From Sialis fuliginosa (lineage: Eukaryota; Arthropoda; Insecta; Megaloptera; Sialidae): a stretch of 64,000 nucleotides of DNA. Numbering within the stretch: the stretch's first letter is position 1; every line of letters begins with the position of its first letter. The stretch is from positions 10,948,761 through 11,012,760 of the forward strand of contig OY540818.1 in the NCBI GenBank assembly GCA_961205875.1, written 5' to 3'. Shown here one piece after another: positions 24,591-37,679 of the stretch. The notes beneath the pieces are model-generated. The model saw nothing but the letters and a program-made list of their open reading frames with translations. It was not told the origin of the DNA and ran no database searches. The translations under genes and the position numbers were made by a program.

Positions 24591-25800
24591 TCAGTTTTCA
24601 AAGTTTGTTACCAAAACTGGCGCCAGGTGGCACTCAAGAATAAAATGGATGTCAAATTCGAAATCCTCACTCCCAAAAACTCTTGGGTTGGTGTTTTGCT
24701 TAAAAAATGCAAAATTGTAAATTTTCATGTATACATATTAACATATATGTATACTTATTGAATTCAAGAGACTCAAGATTAAAATTTTCAATCAAAAATG
24801 CGGCGAACTAAAGTTGAATGTAGAGGTATAATTCCATGGGTGTTTTTTCTTAGAATTGAGAGTACTTTCATGTCGAGGTCGGTAAAATTCCTTCCATACA
24901 ATTTGGCGCACCCTAATGTGTATGTATATTGTATACATTGTAGGTACATATACATATCTGTTGTACAGTTTAATATGTACGAGTACTTATACGTATACAT
25001 AATATGTATGTAAAGTTGATTGATTCATTTTAATTTAATTCGGCGTTAATATTACAGTCGCATATTGACACTTCTAAAATTAGGTTGATTGACTCAATGA
25101 AAGCTACAAACACGAGTATAAATGCACAAATATGTATTATATGTATAGTAATGTCTATAATACAGATTTAGTAGATTCAAAGTTTAACTCCACATGTATA
25201 ATGTACATATGTAGTGGTAATATTGATTGATATTTATTGATATGTTGTCACTCACTCTTTGTATAGACAATAAGAAGCATTTTTGTCATTTTTAAATGAA
25301 ATAACAATACCCTATTTATTTAGTTAAAAAGGTATACAAAATTTACCCCATTCTAGTTTATCTAACACAGCCTTCTAACAACTAAATCGTTTGACCTAGA
25401 AAGCGGATAATTGTAGGTTATAATAAATTCATAAAAATACAGTCTATTAAATATACATAAATTCATGTAACAATTGATTAGTCGTTGTGAACGACTCGCA
25501 TAAATGCTAAAGTTAAATCATTGATAATAATATATTCTGCCAAACAAACGTCAGCGTATTATAGAATAATCCCTAGAGCATTAAAGAGTGCACTGGGCAG
25601 CGTAGAACAGTAAGCCTTGAGGGTTAATAGTTAACTGGACAGGTATTGTGTGTATTATATAATGATGATTTTGACAGGTAGTTTCTATTGTTAACTGAAA
25701 TAATATGTCGGAATAATACAGATATTATAGTAGATATAACAGGAGGAAATTTTAGTTTTGCAGTATTTGGTTTTGACAGGAAGGAAGTATTTTCTGTATA

Positions 25801-25978
25801 AGGGTCGATCCAGATTATCGAACCGGTCTCGGTCCGGTCTTGCTCCAATCAAATATAAATAAAAAATAAAAAATGAAATCATTCACACTATTGGTAATTT
25901 CATTATACTGAATATTTGATTGGAGCGAGACCGGACCGAGACCGGCCTGAAACCGCCTCGATAGTCTGGATCGACCCT
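25801..25978. mobile_element. MITE, AGGGTCGATCC family, copy 1
   Basis: The termini AGGGTCGATCCAGA and reverse-complement AGGGTCGATCCAGACTATCG are followed inward by matching CGGTCTCGGTCCGGTCT and GCTCCAATCAAATAT arms. TA flanks both ends. Copy 2 lies at 43147-43301 and shares the AATGAAATCATTCAC core, so the whole unit is mobile. Confidence 0.7.
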
Positions 25979-26109
25979 TATTAAAGAAAACTAAGTCATT
26001 AATTATTTGACTTATTTTATAAATTATTTTGATAATACAATTTTTTGTATTTTAACAAATACGTAAAAAAAATTATTTTAAGGTTATCGATGTTCTTATG
26101 TACATTTAT

Positions 26110-26938
26110 TAGGCGGTTATTACACTATCAAATAAATATGTCAAAGATCTTTGACAAGGATTCGATCATATTTCTTTGATAAAATACGAGATTTTGTTTT
26201 ATTACACTACATAAAATATTTGATAATATTTTCTCAATATTATCTAGGGATATTTTCTTCTTTTTTGGTGCCTTATAGATCATATAAAAATGATGTTTTA
26301 CTTTTTTTTTCATTTGTAAACAATATGGCATCTCACGACTGTCATTTAACATTTTTTTCAAATAAAATATTTAAAGAAATTGTAATTTCAATTAAACACA
26401 AGACTACAAAATATGTTTTCATCTTCAAATATTCTGGAACACAATTAAAGTTAGTTTTCCACGAAAACTTAATTTAGTAAAGATTAAGTAAGCAAGCAAG
26501 CAATATACAAGTACATTAGCAAAGTTCACTGTTAAAGCATCCGACATAAAAATAAAAACACCAACTGTGGAAGAACATTACGTATGTGATTTAAGTTTAA
26601 AATAGAAATCTCGATGTCTTTCCAAAAGAAGCAATGCAGTAGTTTCCTTTTACTTATGCATGATCACAATCCAATGGGGAGTCGGTCTCGGGCATTTCAA
26701 AAATTATTCTACCATCTCGTGATTAGATTTAACATCAAACTTTCCAATGCAGTTACATGCAAAAATCACCGTCTTGCCGTCAATGGTAAACATAAATATG
26801 CAGAGTTGGACTTTAATGTTTCAGAATTTGAAATACAAGTTTTACTTTTGGACTTTTTTTTTAAATTTTAATGCTGAAGTTGGAAAATGCCCCTGTGCAA
26901 TAAGAGTAATTAATTTCCCTTTAAAGAATAGCCGCCTA
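26110..26938. mobile_element. putative 0.8-kb element with TAGGCGG ends
   Basis: The left end TAGGCGGTTATTACAC and right end AAGAATAGCCGCCTA are inverted over about 12 bp, each flanked by or beginning with TA. Inside are ATCAAAGA/TCTTTGA-type inverted words near the left end (GTCAAAGATCTTTGAC). The interior frames show no transposase domain. Boundaries are tentative because the inverted repeats are short. Confidence 0.35.
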
Positions 26939-27035
26939 TGTCTGATATATTATTTTTGTTACTGAACAGCATCATCCCCAGCGATACTAGGGATAACCTC
27001 GGGAGCATGAATGCATCGAAATATATCACATTTTG

Positions 27036-27180
27036 AAAGCTTATATCTCTGGAACTAATAATCATAGAGCAATAAATAAAACGCCAATAGATAGCGTATA
27101 TAGTCCCATTTATAACATCCCATAAATACAGCAAGATAAAAAAGTTGTACTAATTTTCATAGGATTTTGTACATTTAACC
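27036..27180 (+). repeat. dispersed repeat family A, partial copy
   Basis: GCTTATATCTCTGGAACTAA, AATAAAACGCCAATAGAT, and AAAAAGTTGTACTAATTTTC then ATAGGATTTT follow the order of 18640-18775. The copy ends where the others continue. Confidence 0.55.
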
Positions 27181-29439
27181 GACATAATTAATTATAACGG
27201 TAGTTTCTGGACCTCTAGTCTTGTACCTATATTTGCCTTATATGTTAATAAACGGAATTTTTAACTTTCTGGCACTTTTAGGTCTTTTAAAATTCAAGAG
27301 CTTCAAACTGTATTATGGTTAATCCAGCTCTGAATATACTTTTTAGAATCAATATAAAACAAAAGTGATTAAAAATAGCATAGAAAAAAAAACTGTTGTC
27401 TTTGCTTGGTTTGTGCACGCAATGTTTCCAAATAAAAACACAAGGGTATAATATAAATAAATATAATTGTCTGTTTTGAATAATGTTTTTTATACTTTTT
27501 ATTTTCTGGTGTTATTTTCTGATGTTGAAAATAATAAATAAAATAATCGATGTTATAAGTTATAATATATGTATATGTATTTATTTTTTCTTCATGTGGA
27601 TATAAATAAATATATGTTATACAGGGTGTGGCATTATTATAGGAGCAGATATTTTTTTACTCTCTATTAAATATAAATAATAATACCGGGGTTGGGGTAC
27701 GAGACCCTAGTGTTGAAATAATAATTATACTTATTTTTTTTCATGAAATAAATCTCTGATCTTATAACATTGTCATACTCTGTATCTATAAAAACTATCA
27801 AAAATGTTCGTTCTTTTATATAAAAATCTGAACAGAGTGTTTTTTATAATCTACAAATTTTCTTCTTCTCTTGGTAATGCACTTTCCTAAAAATATATGC
27901 CGATGAGGGTGAATTCATTCGATATCGGAGAGAGTGGAATAAATGGATTTTTAGATTTAATTTTTACAACGTATGAAGAAAATTTATATAATATTAAACC
28001 CACGTTTATTCTAGTTTATTGTTGACTTAAATTATAAATATAAAAACTAATAACATACATTCCTTATACTCAGAATTGCAAAAACAAACTTTTATTTTTG
28101 TATAATTCAATTATATGTATTATTTTGTAAGAATAATAATCCCATTTATTAAATTATTCAATAAAGTCTGAACAATTCTTTTCTACAATACACAAACTTT
28201 CTTAGTTATTATATTCCATAAAAATTGTATATATTTCAACATTCTAATACATGACTACTTATGAGGGTGGGGGGGTAGAAGGACGGTTTATGAAATGTAG
28301 AACAAATAGATTTTGAGATTTAATTTTACTTTCTTTTACGGAAATATCCATTTTGACTATATTCGCCATGGTGTCTGGATATCCATCGGTCTATCTGTAG
28401 ATGCTGTAACTCAATAACTCACGCGTAAGTAAAAAAGTAATTTTTACCATGTTTATCAAATGGGAAAAAGACTTGGTTTGCGTCGTTCACAGGTTTGATC
28501 CATGAGTCTGAAATTTTGGATAATTAACTTTTGACCCAAAGCTAAAACATAGCCAATGGGGCTGAAAACATAAAAATTAAAAAACACCCTAATAAATATG
28601 TATTACTTATTGTTAGTAATAATACAATTCTTAATAGTAGAGTAAATAATGAAGAGGGTCGAACTCAAGCTTGAATCGAAGGAACGTAAAATATCTTTTG
28701 TTATTAAAACCAATATTTATTTTACAAAATATGAAAATATACTATTTACTAAAAAAAACAAAAACATTTTAATATACGACTAGTGGAGGCAAGGGTCGTG
28801 AGAAAGAGAATGGTGGGGTGAATGGATTTGGAGGTTTAATTTTTACATAGGATAAGGAAAATCTATACAATCTAGAAGTGCACGTTACTTTTAGAGAAGA
28901 AGCAGCGTTGTGTCTAAGACTATAACCTTGTTTTACAAATTTATACGTTTTGGGTGGAAAGAATTTCACATCGCGTTTTGTTATTTGTGGAACGCCTCAC
29001 GGCAATAAACATTGGAATTTATTTATGCAGAATAGTAAATTCTGGATGAATTCCAAGCGAAAGAGAATGTAAATGCTTATGGCGACAATTGTGAGCGACG
29101 AAAAAATATTTGTTAGATGATAAGATTTTTTCTGCAGGGTACGTGTTAAGAAATACGTATGAGTGATCGTTTATGTGTTAAGTTTTGGGCATTTGTAGTG
29201 TACGTGTTATTATCGGAGTTATTTTGCTTATCGAATTTATTTTTTTGTTTTATTTTGATGTATTTATATTAATTTTTTTCTCTATGGTAAAATTGAATTT
29301 TTTTAATCTTAGAAGATTTTTCTTCTAAATTAGTCTTTTAATTTTCTAACAAATCATTATATTTGTATATGTAAAGTTTAATTATTTTTCTCTAAAGAAT
29401 TAATATCAAAATAACTAATATTTATGTAATTAGTATAAT
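27181..29439. other. gene desert with diverged tandem-like blocks
   Basis: Segments near 27825-27990, 28165-28330 and 28780-28870 look like old copies of one unit: TCTGAACA..ACAAA.TTTCTT, then GATGAGGGTG or TATGAGGGTG, then AATGGATTTTTAGATTTAAT or equivalents. Divergence is high and the spacing irregular. The text after 28370 (ATCGGTCTATCTGTAGATGC) resembles 48479-48500. No gene is recognised. Confidence 0.3.
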
Positions 29440-29695
29440 TAGTGGTGGTGCCAAATCTATCAGACCCGTATGCATGTATTTAAACATTTTCAAGGGGTAA
29501 TTTGAAATTGTAAAAGCTGGTAAATATAGCAATATTAGCTAACAATAAGTCTTACACCTGACAGACTTTTCAGCTATGTATATATTCATAAATACTTTAA
29601 CACAGAACGCAAATATCATATTTAAACTAACTGAGCAGTTCTTGCAATCTTTAGCACTAAATTCGTTGGGTCTGTGAACCTTGGCGCCACTACTG
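29440..29695. mobile_element. hAT-like MITE (AGTGGTGGTGCC ends)
   Basis: The left end TAGTGGTGGTGCCAAATC and the reverse complement of the right end, CAGTAGTGGCGCCAAGGTTC, align over about 30 bp, continuing through a shared CAGACCC. The size is 256 bp. I could not see an 8-bp target duplication, so the class is inferred from the CAGTGGTGGC-type terminus. Confidence 0.5.
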
Positions 29696-30419
29696 CCAGG
29701 TTAATATAAAACAATAAATAGTTTTTTTTAAAGTCAGTCAACACTTTTTCTCATAAAGAATGATTCCTTGAAGTAAGTAGCATGTGTCAGCGACATCAGA
29801 TATTTAATACATAGCTCATAAAATATGCAAATATAAATAATTTATTATTATTTTTAAGTATTTTTATCGCAGCCGAATTACATTAGTAATTTACGTGTCG
29901 ACATATGTACAAATTCTGACACAAAACCAGTTTGTCACACGCACACGTACAAGTTACAAGAAATAGCTGGGGCGCGCTCTGCTGATAACGTACTACTCAT
30001 ATTTGGTATAATTTGACAAATTCTTTCCTTTCAGTATTTGTTGAATGTATATGTTCACCGGTTTACAAAATGTAAATCTTTTAAATTTCTCGTTTTATGC
30101 TCCTGTAATTTGAAAATAATTTTCTTTGTGTATTGGATATCGATTGAGGCGGTTTTATTTTGATGTAAGGAATGATTGAAAATATGTTATAGGTATCTGA
30201 AGCTTGAACGATTTCTATTCCAAAGAAATAGTAGGAAAAAACATCTGCCAAGTAAAATCACGTACTAAAAAGAGTAATCCGGAAATTTTTGACATATGTA
30301 CATTTTTTATTACATTGTTTTTTATTGTTTAATTTTAAATCATTTAATATTAAAAGTCGTAAAAATCATCTCTCATTTAAAACGCGACGTGATTGGTTGA
30401 AGCGTTTGTAACGTCAATT

Positions 30420-30763
30420 TAGTGGCGTAACGAGGGGGGGGCAAGGGGGGGGGGGTTATCATGCCCCGGGCGCTACTTACAGAATGGCGCCAAATGGCTC
30501 TGAACCTTTTGAACCGCATAGCATAAACACAATTTCAGAATATGCAACTGAAGACCTTTTTTTTTTTAGTCGTGAAAATGTAGAATGTATTTAATAAATA
30601 AGATTAAAAAACTAAATTAAAAACTGAAAACCTTTTTTTTTTTTTAGTCACGCCAATTTCAATTCAAATTTATTATAAAGTTATTATTATTTTTTTAAAT
30701 TATTTTTGGGGCCACCAAAAAGATATCGTGCCCCGGACGCCAATTATGCTTGCTACGCCACTG
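30420..30763. mobile_element. hAT-like non-autonomous element (CAGTGGCGTA family)
   Basis: The left end AGTGGCGTAACGAGG and right end TTGCTACGCCACTG are inverted. Flanks CGTCAATT (30412-30419) and CGTCAGTC (30764-30771) match at 6 of 8 bases. GCCCCGGGCGC near the left and GCCCCGGACGCC near the right are further related. It contains G-runs and T-runs and no coding sequence. It belongs with 6150-6657. Confidence 0.55.
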
Positions 30764-30784
30764 CGTCAGTCAATGTTATTTGTA

Positions 30785-30905
30785 TACAAAGTTTCAAAAT
30801 CTATTAGCTAGGCGCAACTAACAAATCAAGTGGTATTCAAATCCGTTCAGTGGTTTATTACATATGCGCTTGACATGGATTTAGGGAAAAAATACATACA
30901 CAAAT
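30785..30905 (-). repeat. dispersed repeat family B, short minus-strand fragment
   Basis: AAATCCGTTCAGTGGTTTAT followed by ATATGCGCTTGACATGGATT parallels TATCGGTTCAGTGGTTCATG, ATATGCGTGTGACAAGGATT at about 10497-10550. Only the central part of the family is retained. Confidence 0.45.
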
Positions 30906-31156
30906 AAATAACAACTAAAATTCCAAAAAGTATTTTATTTCATTTAAATAAATATTCATTAAATAAATATCCGCTAGTATATTAACCCTCTAATTCCAAT
31001 GCATCTCGTGTAGCCAAAATAATTCTCTTCAAGGCAATGTTAAAACAATTAAAGGAAAACATTTTTTATATGGCTGAAAAACCCGTCCGCTTTAAGGCGG
31101 GTAAGTGCATTAGAGGGTTAAAATTATTATTATCATACAATATTGATTGAAACACT

Positions 31157-31552
31157 AAGCGTGGGCAAAATCCGGCCCCAGCCCCGCCTGAGTAATTTGT
31201 CTGGCTTGCGGCAATATGTTGATTATCACAAATTGTCCATTCAAAATCAATTTTAAATTAGCGAGCTCTCAAAAAATATATAGTCATTAGGTAACAATGT
31301 ATTTATGTAATTTTGAAAGCGTTTGATTTCTATTTTAGGACAGTTTTTAATCGTCAAAAATTTTATCCGATACTTGGTGCAGTTTATCTGGTCGTGAGGA
31401 CAATCAATTATTGTAAAAATATCCTTTTTCGTGAGATTACAAGCTCAGTGGGGTGGAAAATGACAAATAAATAATAAAATAAGATTTCTGACTCGCGAAT
31501 AAGTTATAATGTTTTAATCCGTCCACCCGTTAAAAGTATTTGCTCACCCCTG
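31157..31552. mobile_element. hAT-like remnant (GTGGGCAAA ... TTTGCTCACCCCTG)
   Basis: AAGCGTGGGCAAAATCCGGC at the left and TATTTGCTCACCCCTG at the right are typical of old hAT-derived repeats (CAGGGGTG.GCAAA termini). GGCCCCAGCCCCGCC near the left end fits the family as I recall it. There is no intact transposase frame and no matching octamer at the edges. Confidence 0.45.
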
Positions 31553-33149
31553 CTCTAGAGGTAGTTTATATTAGCTGATAATGAATAATCGACCGTAACA
31601 AAAAAAAGCTTAGCTAATTGAATTTAATCTATACGCACTAAATTGTTTTGGCACATATTTTCAAATTAAATTTAAATCGCATTATATCGGGTTCTATACA
31701 GAACAGTGTTGCATAAATATGGTGGAGGCGCAGAGCAGTAGAACGTAATAGTGTATTGTATAGCATTAACTATAGAATGCACGACTACACAAAATAGAAT
31801 ACACCATAGATTCTATCGCAGTGGTTTCAAAACTTCTGTTTTCGTGTGCACATTCTATAAATAGGGGAGACCGGGTTTGGTTGTCACACGGATAGGTTGT
31901 CACAAATTTTGCTTTAAATTATTTATTAAATGTAAAGATATGCTATGGGGTTCCGGTAAAGCATCGATGGTTCACCTTCCTTCATTGTTAATGGACGTAA
32001 AAATATAATGTGTTATTATTTTTTGGAGCACATATACATAGTAGGTTGTCACAAAAATATATAATATTTATATTTTTTATCTTTTGTTTTAAAACTGATA
32101 AAAATCTGTCATATTTTAAAAAGTAAAAACCAGACTTTCTATCCCTTACATTTTCTAATTAACTCGTGACATTTTATATGTATGATATAAATAATATATA
32201 TGAAACTTATATAATAATATATTTTGGTTAATTTTATATATATGGTTAATTTTTGCTATGTTGTTTAATGTTTAAATGCAATATTTTCGTGATTCAAAAC
32301 CGCTGCTTTATGATTTGCATTAAAATCTGTATGGTGATGGTGCAGTGAATTATTGTTTTAAATGTCAAATTATGATAACAATAATTAATATCATAATAAT
32401 GCTAATATAACGAAATATATAACAGGGATTGTAAAATTGATTACTTTATCTACATTATAATTAACAAATACGTAAGTGCAACGTAATATAAACAGTAATT
32501 AAGATTGTTGACAAGTGAATTAGCGGTTTAATTAAAAGAGACGCTGGGTTATCTGAAAAAAAAAACACACAAATCGAACTTTATTCCGGTACGTGATTAC
32601 AATCACACGATTTTATTTTAAAAGTAATTTAACATTTTAATATAGAAAAAGATATATGATTATGTAAATTATTATTAAGTATTTTGTGTAACAACAGTAC
32701 ATATCAACTATAGGTAATTTTAAAATACTTTGTTAGGAACTTATAGTTATGATAAAAATATATAAGTACCTACTAATTTTGTCTACATTACTGCGTTTAT
32801 CTCTGACAAAAAACTATTTAAATAATTAACAGTGGGAAAAAACAGTAGTTCTGTTTTACAAAGGTAGTAAACAACATATTACTGCTTTTAAATTTCCAGA
32901 AATAAAATGCAGTAAGTCACTCATTTTAGGCATTTTGATGAATTTTAAACTAAAAGTACACTCAAATGAAGTCATTTAACTTATCATTGGTTGCTAAATA
33001 AATTTTATGAATAATTAATTCAGTTTAAAAAAATTGTAAACTTCGAGTTCAATTTTTTTCGTTTTTATTGCTTCCTCGCAATATCGAAGATACGAGAAGC
33101 TATGTGATCGTTTCAGATTGAGACAAAAAAAAAGTTTTCCAATTTCAAA
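31553..33149. other. gene desert with repeat end at 31863
   Basis: GGGGAGACCGGGTTTGGTTG begins at about 31864, and GGTTGTCACA recurs three times in the next 190 bases (also at about 31893 and 32043). This matches the start of the 15336 and 53682 copies. The rest is very AT-rich with no frames of note. Confidence 0.35.
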
Positions 33150-33480
33150 ATTTTAAATTTATTTATCCGTTTCACGTCAAGACAAACACTTTTCGTTCCG
33201 TGTCTGTCTGTCCGTCCGTCCGTCCGTCCGTCCGTCTGTCCCCTGAATCCTTGTCACACGCATAACTCATGAACCACTGAACCGATATTATTGAAACTTG
33301 GTCGGATGGTTGGGTTTGGTTTGAGGACGGTCCCATTTCAAAATCATTAAAATCGTGTGTAAGGGGAAGGGGTTACACCCCAAAATATTTATTTTTTCAA
33401 GATATCTCAAGAACGACACATGTTACGAGAAAATTTTATAGAATATTTTTTGTAGAGAATTAAATTTCCTATAATATGGG
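33150..33480 (+). repeat. dispersed repeat family B, plus-strand copy with (CCGT)n
   Basis: CAAGACAAACACTTTTCGTT, a CCGT microsatellite at about 33211-33237, CTTGTCACACGCATAACTCA, TGAACCACTGAACCGATA, AAAATCGTGTGTAAGGGGAA and TTCAAGATATCTCAAGAACG occur in order. Relatives are at 10340-10600 (reversed), 57835-58090 and 61205-61520. Confidence 0.6.
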
Positions 33481-33591
33481 TCTACTACGTTTGTTGTAAA
33501 ATATTCCCTTACAAAGATTTATCTAAATTAATTTTAAAAATTCGTGTTTTGTTTTTCTAAATTGATATTTAATTTTGATTGAATATATTAA

Positions 33592-33667
33592 GTGTCATAT
33601 TGACGTTTTAAATGTCACTTTGGCGTTTTAAATGTCACTTTGACGTTTTAAATGTCATTTTGACATT
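33592..33667 (+). repeat. 20-bp tandem repeat, about 3.5 units
   Basis: The unit TGACGTTTTAAATGTCACTT starts at 33601, 33621 and 33641 with one or two changes per unit, with partial units at both sides. Each full unit carries TGACGT or TGGCGT and a TGTCA word. Confidence 0.75.
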
Positions 33668-33669
33668 TG

Positions 33670-36600
33670 CATAAATTTAGATTTAGATTGAAATTGTCAA
33701 AAAATTAAAAATATATGAAAAAATATTCAGGTGCGTTTTAAGAAAAAATTCGAACTAAGATTTTTTAGTAAAATTTGTATAAAAATTAAATGGTTAACCA
33801 ATGCCAGGCAATTTATCTGAACACTATCGGTTTTAGTGAATTTAGCACGAGGAAGCACTGTGCATTTACTTGGCAGATGTTTTTTTACACCTTACTGCCC
33901 TTGACCTAAGCAAGGCAGTATTTTTATGTATATGTACTATTCATATTCATGACATTAGAAAATACACATTTTAATATTTTCTTTTGGAACTTATTTTGAA
34001 AACTTTACAAAATGCATAAGGGAACCCTAAACGCTTAACATACCAACACAAATTTCTTACATCGAAAGCAAAGAATAATGTGAATTGACTTTAATCAAAC
34101 AAAACAAGCATACTTGAAAACCAGTGTTGCAGGCAATTGTAAAAAAGGTACACTCCTCTTAACATTTTCTGCAGACAATTAATTTCTCAAAAACAACTGC
34201 GCACTTTGTTCTCTAATAAAACGCTGCGTACACAATTACTGGAATTAATCACTTCAATTACCACCTTCAGTGCGGTTTAGATTCGACGTTAGCTCGGTCT
34301 TGTTTGGTTCAAAGAATGATGTATAACGGAATCATAAGAATACGGTATTTTTTTATAAATCTGTTGGTATAAATAGCTTTCGAAAAACAAGTCGAATCTA
34401 ACGTGTTAAGATGAAATATCTTGTGATTAATTAATTCATCCAATATTTACAAGACAAATATTATATAGTAATATCACGCTTGTTTTTTTCGTTTGACACA
34501 AATATATGTATTTTTTCTTTATTGATAAGATATCTATGCATAGACGCCGAACTATCATTTTACCAATGGGGCGTGATTTTTATAACTAGTGTTGAAACCA
34601 GGGCAATACCGTGAGTGGATTCTTTGATAAAAATAGATCAATCTTCAATTTTGAAAAAAATATACGGTAATTTGTTCATGTAGTGAAAACGACGATTTCA
34701 GCTGAAAACTTGGTGAAAAAAATATAAATGTATTTTAACTTCAAATGCAATTTTTTTACACTTTTCATAAATTTTCGCTGTACCCTTTATTGAGATTTAT
34801 CTTTTTAAGATGTATTAAAGGAATCTTAAAGTGGATATTTCAAGTTTTAATTTATTTTTTTTCATCATTTTTACAATTTTTAATTTTAATTGTACATTGT
34901 TTTAAGAAAATAAAAAAATCCTTTCATTTTGTTGACGAGTATATATTTTGTTTTAATTACGTAATAGAAATTAGAGAGTGCAGATTACCACGGGGGTAAT
35001 ACCCCCGTAAAATCACACAGAGGCGATCTCCCTCTGAAGTCTGAAGTCAGCACCTAAGATAGGTATGTATATTCATAATTATTCAAAATTTGTTTGTATT
35101 TATATACATATATATATAGGCTGAATAAAAAGTATGGTCTATGATAAAAAAATGTTGTCCACAAAAATTTCTTAGCTTACTTTTTGCCATAACTTGTATG
35201 TACGAAAGTTAATTTTTTTCATATACTACATTAACAATATTAAGGTATATTTTTAACATTTTTTGATTGCTATTTTGGCCTAAAAAAATCAGAAATTGTT
35301 ATGTCATCTAATTCAATTTTGTTATATGATAGAAAAACATTACGTATGTATTTTATTATTATCAATGGCTTGAAAAATTAAAATATGCAGTTATGAACGA
35401 TTCCCTAAAGTTTCATTAAATTCTATTGATTTTAAAATACAAATTAACCACGGGAACACAAAATAGGTGCCTATATATTTAGTACGTATAAAAAACAAAC
35501 AAAGATCGAGTAGTGCCACGCTACCGTACGTTGTTGCAGAAATAATTTACTTGTTTTGTATAACATTTCGCGTGTAATTTAAAACACTAAAAACTTAATC
35601 AAGCTATGCACAACAAAATCTGATCGGTGAAGAAAGCGTGAGAGGGTAGCTGTGGAGGTGGCGACGTTGGTTTCAGAAAGTGGGAGGGGGAGTGTGCTGC
35701 AACAGTGGTTTCCAAACTAAAATATAGTTGTTTTGTTTTCTTTAGGATGTATAGCACATATCTTATTTTACCGAAAAATATTTGAAATTTAGTAATGTTA
35801 TTCCATAACAAGAACGTTTTATTATTTAATTTAAAAATTATGACGAATTTAAATGGTATTAACAGTTCAAATTTTTCATAATATTATCAAAAATATTCAT
35901 TTTTTGGTTAAAATAACAGTTAAAAATGCAAAATAGGTTTTAAAATATTGTTTATGTAATTTATAAACGAATTTGACTTTCCTACAAGCATTTAAAGTGA
36001 ATAATTAAGATTTACATTATTTTTGATTATTATCTTTGTAATGTACAAGGTAGTTCTACTCAGCTCATTCCTAAGTGTACAATAGTGTACAACCATTTAC
36101 GATAAGCAAAGAAAGTATTTGAGGTCAGCAGAACAGGTGTGTATGCATTGGCGTGTTATAGCTTAATGGGGCTCCAGCAAATTTGAATTTGGGAACTCTG
36201 TGTACAATTGCACAATGTTGAATTTGGTCATTTTTCATCTAACGGGATTTTTGGGGGGAAATATCATCACTCCCCCCCCCCCTCAGAATCCTTTTGAATT
36301 CAATACTGCCAATGCAAAAAATAACTAAAACAATACAAAATTAGGTTTTATTTATAATGACATTTATAAACAATTAAATGTAGCGAAGAACAAAAATTAG
36401 TAAATACTTGATTTAATTGAATTAGTATGAATTTATAAAAGTAAGTTTGCCCCTCCCCCCTGTTGATGGGGGTCACTGTGTGCGTGGTACCATCTTTAGT
36501 TTTTGAGAGTTAGTAGTTTCTAGTAGTAATTATAATAATTATATTTAATAGGTCCATTAATTATTTATTATTTCACTGCAAGCACAGCACTCTACATTTT

Positions 36601-37679
36601 CAGTAGTTTTCAGGCAAAAATCTTTATACATAACTCAAAATAAGCCTACTTGCTTACTTTACGTATGCCAGTGTTTTTGATGTATGTACTTTACTTAAAA
36701 GGATGTAACTATGTAAGTATGTATAATAATATTATGTAAAGTTTTAATAAGTAAAACTAAACTATATAACATATATTTTAAGACCATTCTGAAGTTTCAA
36801 TGATTTATAGTTTCAAAGTATTATTTCATCAAACAGTAGACTTTTTGTTCACAAGTATCTACATATAAGTAATACCTATATTATGAAACATCTAATTAAT
36901 ACTGGGTTTAATTTTAAACAATTAGCTTTAGATTTTATATGATTTCTATAACTACAAATTAGGTATTGTTGTTATCCAGCAGAGGTCTTTGATCTGTTTG
37001 ATAAACAATGCCGGTCACGTGACCCAATTTGACGTTAAACATTTCAGTGTACTATTGTATAAAATATTTGAATGTATACAGTCATTGTGGTAGGATTAAC
37101 CATTGAAAATCTACATTATTTGTTTATTTATTTTTGTAAACATATATGTTTCACATTTGATAAACAAATATAAAGTAGTATTGTTTGGTATGCTTGTAAA
37201 ATATTTAATATCAATTGTTTTGATTTGTTTTTACAGATATGATATTTGGGTATAAAAGTATTTTACCCTATTCAATTTTGTAGTTCTTATATATTTAATT
37301 GATAAATACATAATTGCAAATCTTAACATACATAAAAATAATATATGTCACTAAAGTAGAGGAAAAAAAATTGATTGTTTTGGCTTTCGAATACCTTATA
37401 CGATTGTTATCAGTTATATTTTGTTTGACGAAATTGTATTTTAGAATAGTAGTCTTATTTTTTTGTATTTTAGTCGATATTTGTATGACGAGTTGAAGTT
37501 CACTGCAGGAAATTTCACTAAAATTTTTTGAATTTTTGATTTCGTTAAAAGTTTATTGTATAGAACATGACGTGAAAAGTTGAACTGTTCAAACCGCAGG
37601 TCTGTATCTCAAATCGTTCTCGAGATATAGCCTCTCAAAGTTTCAGTTTTTTTAAATTTTGAAGAAAAATGGCTCTAAA
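33670..37679. other. gene desert with two GC hairpins and hAT-like ends
   Basis: At 34988-35030 a perfect stem ACGGGGGTA/TACCCCCGT is followed by CAGAGG..CCTCTG. At 35703 CAGTGGTTTCCAAAC is a hAT-type terminus without visible partner. At 36146-36476 a TTGGCGTGTTATAG..GGGGGTCACTG segment with C-runs may be a degraded CAGTGGCG element. TTTACTTGGCAGATG at 33864 is the inverse of CATCTGCCAAGTAAA at 30242. No genes seen. Confidence 0.3.

Noticed and set aside
26151..26477. 108-residue plus-strand frame inside the TAGGCGG element
   Set aside because: Low-complexity Phe/Ile-rich translation with no transposase motif; likely chance in AT-rich DNA.
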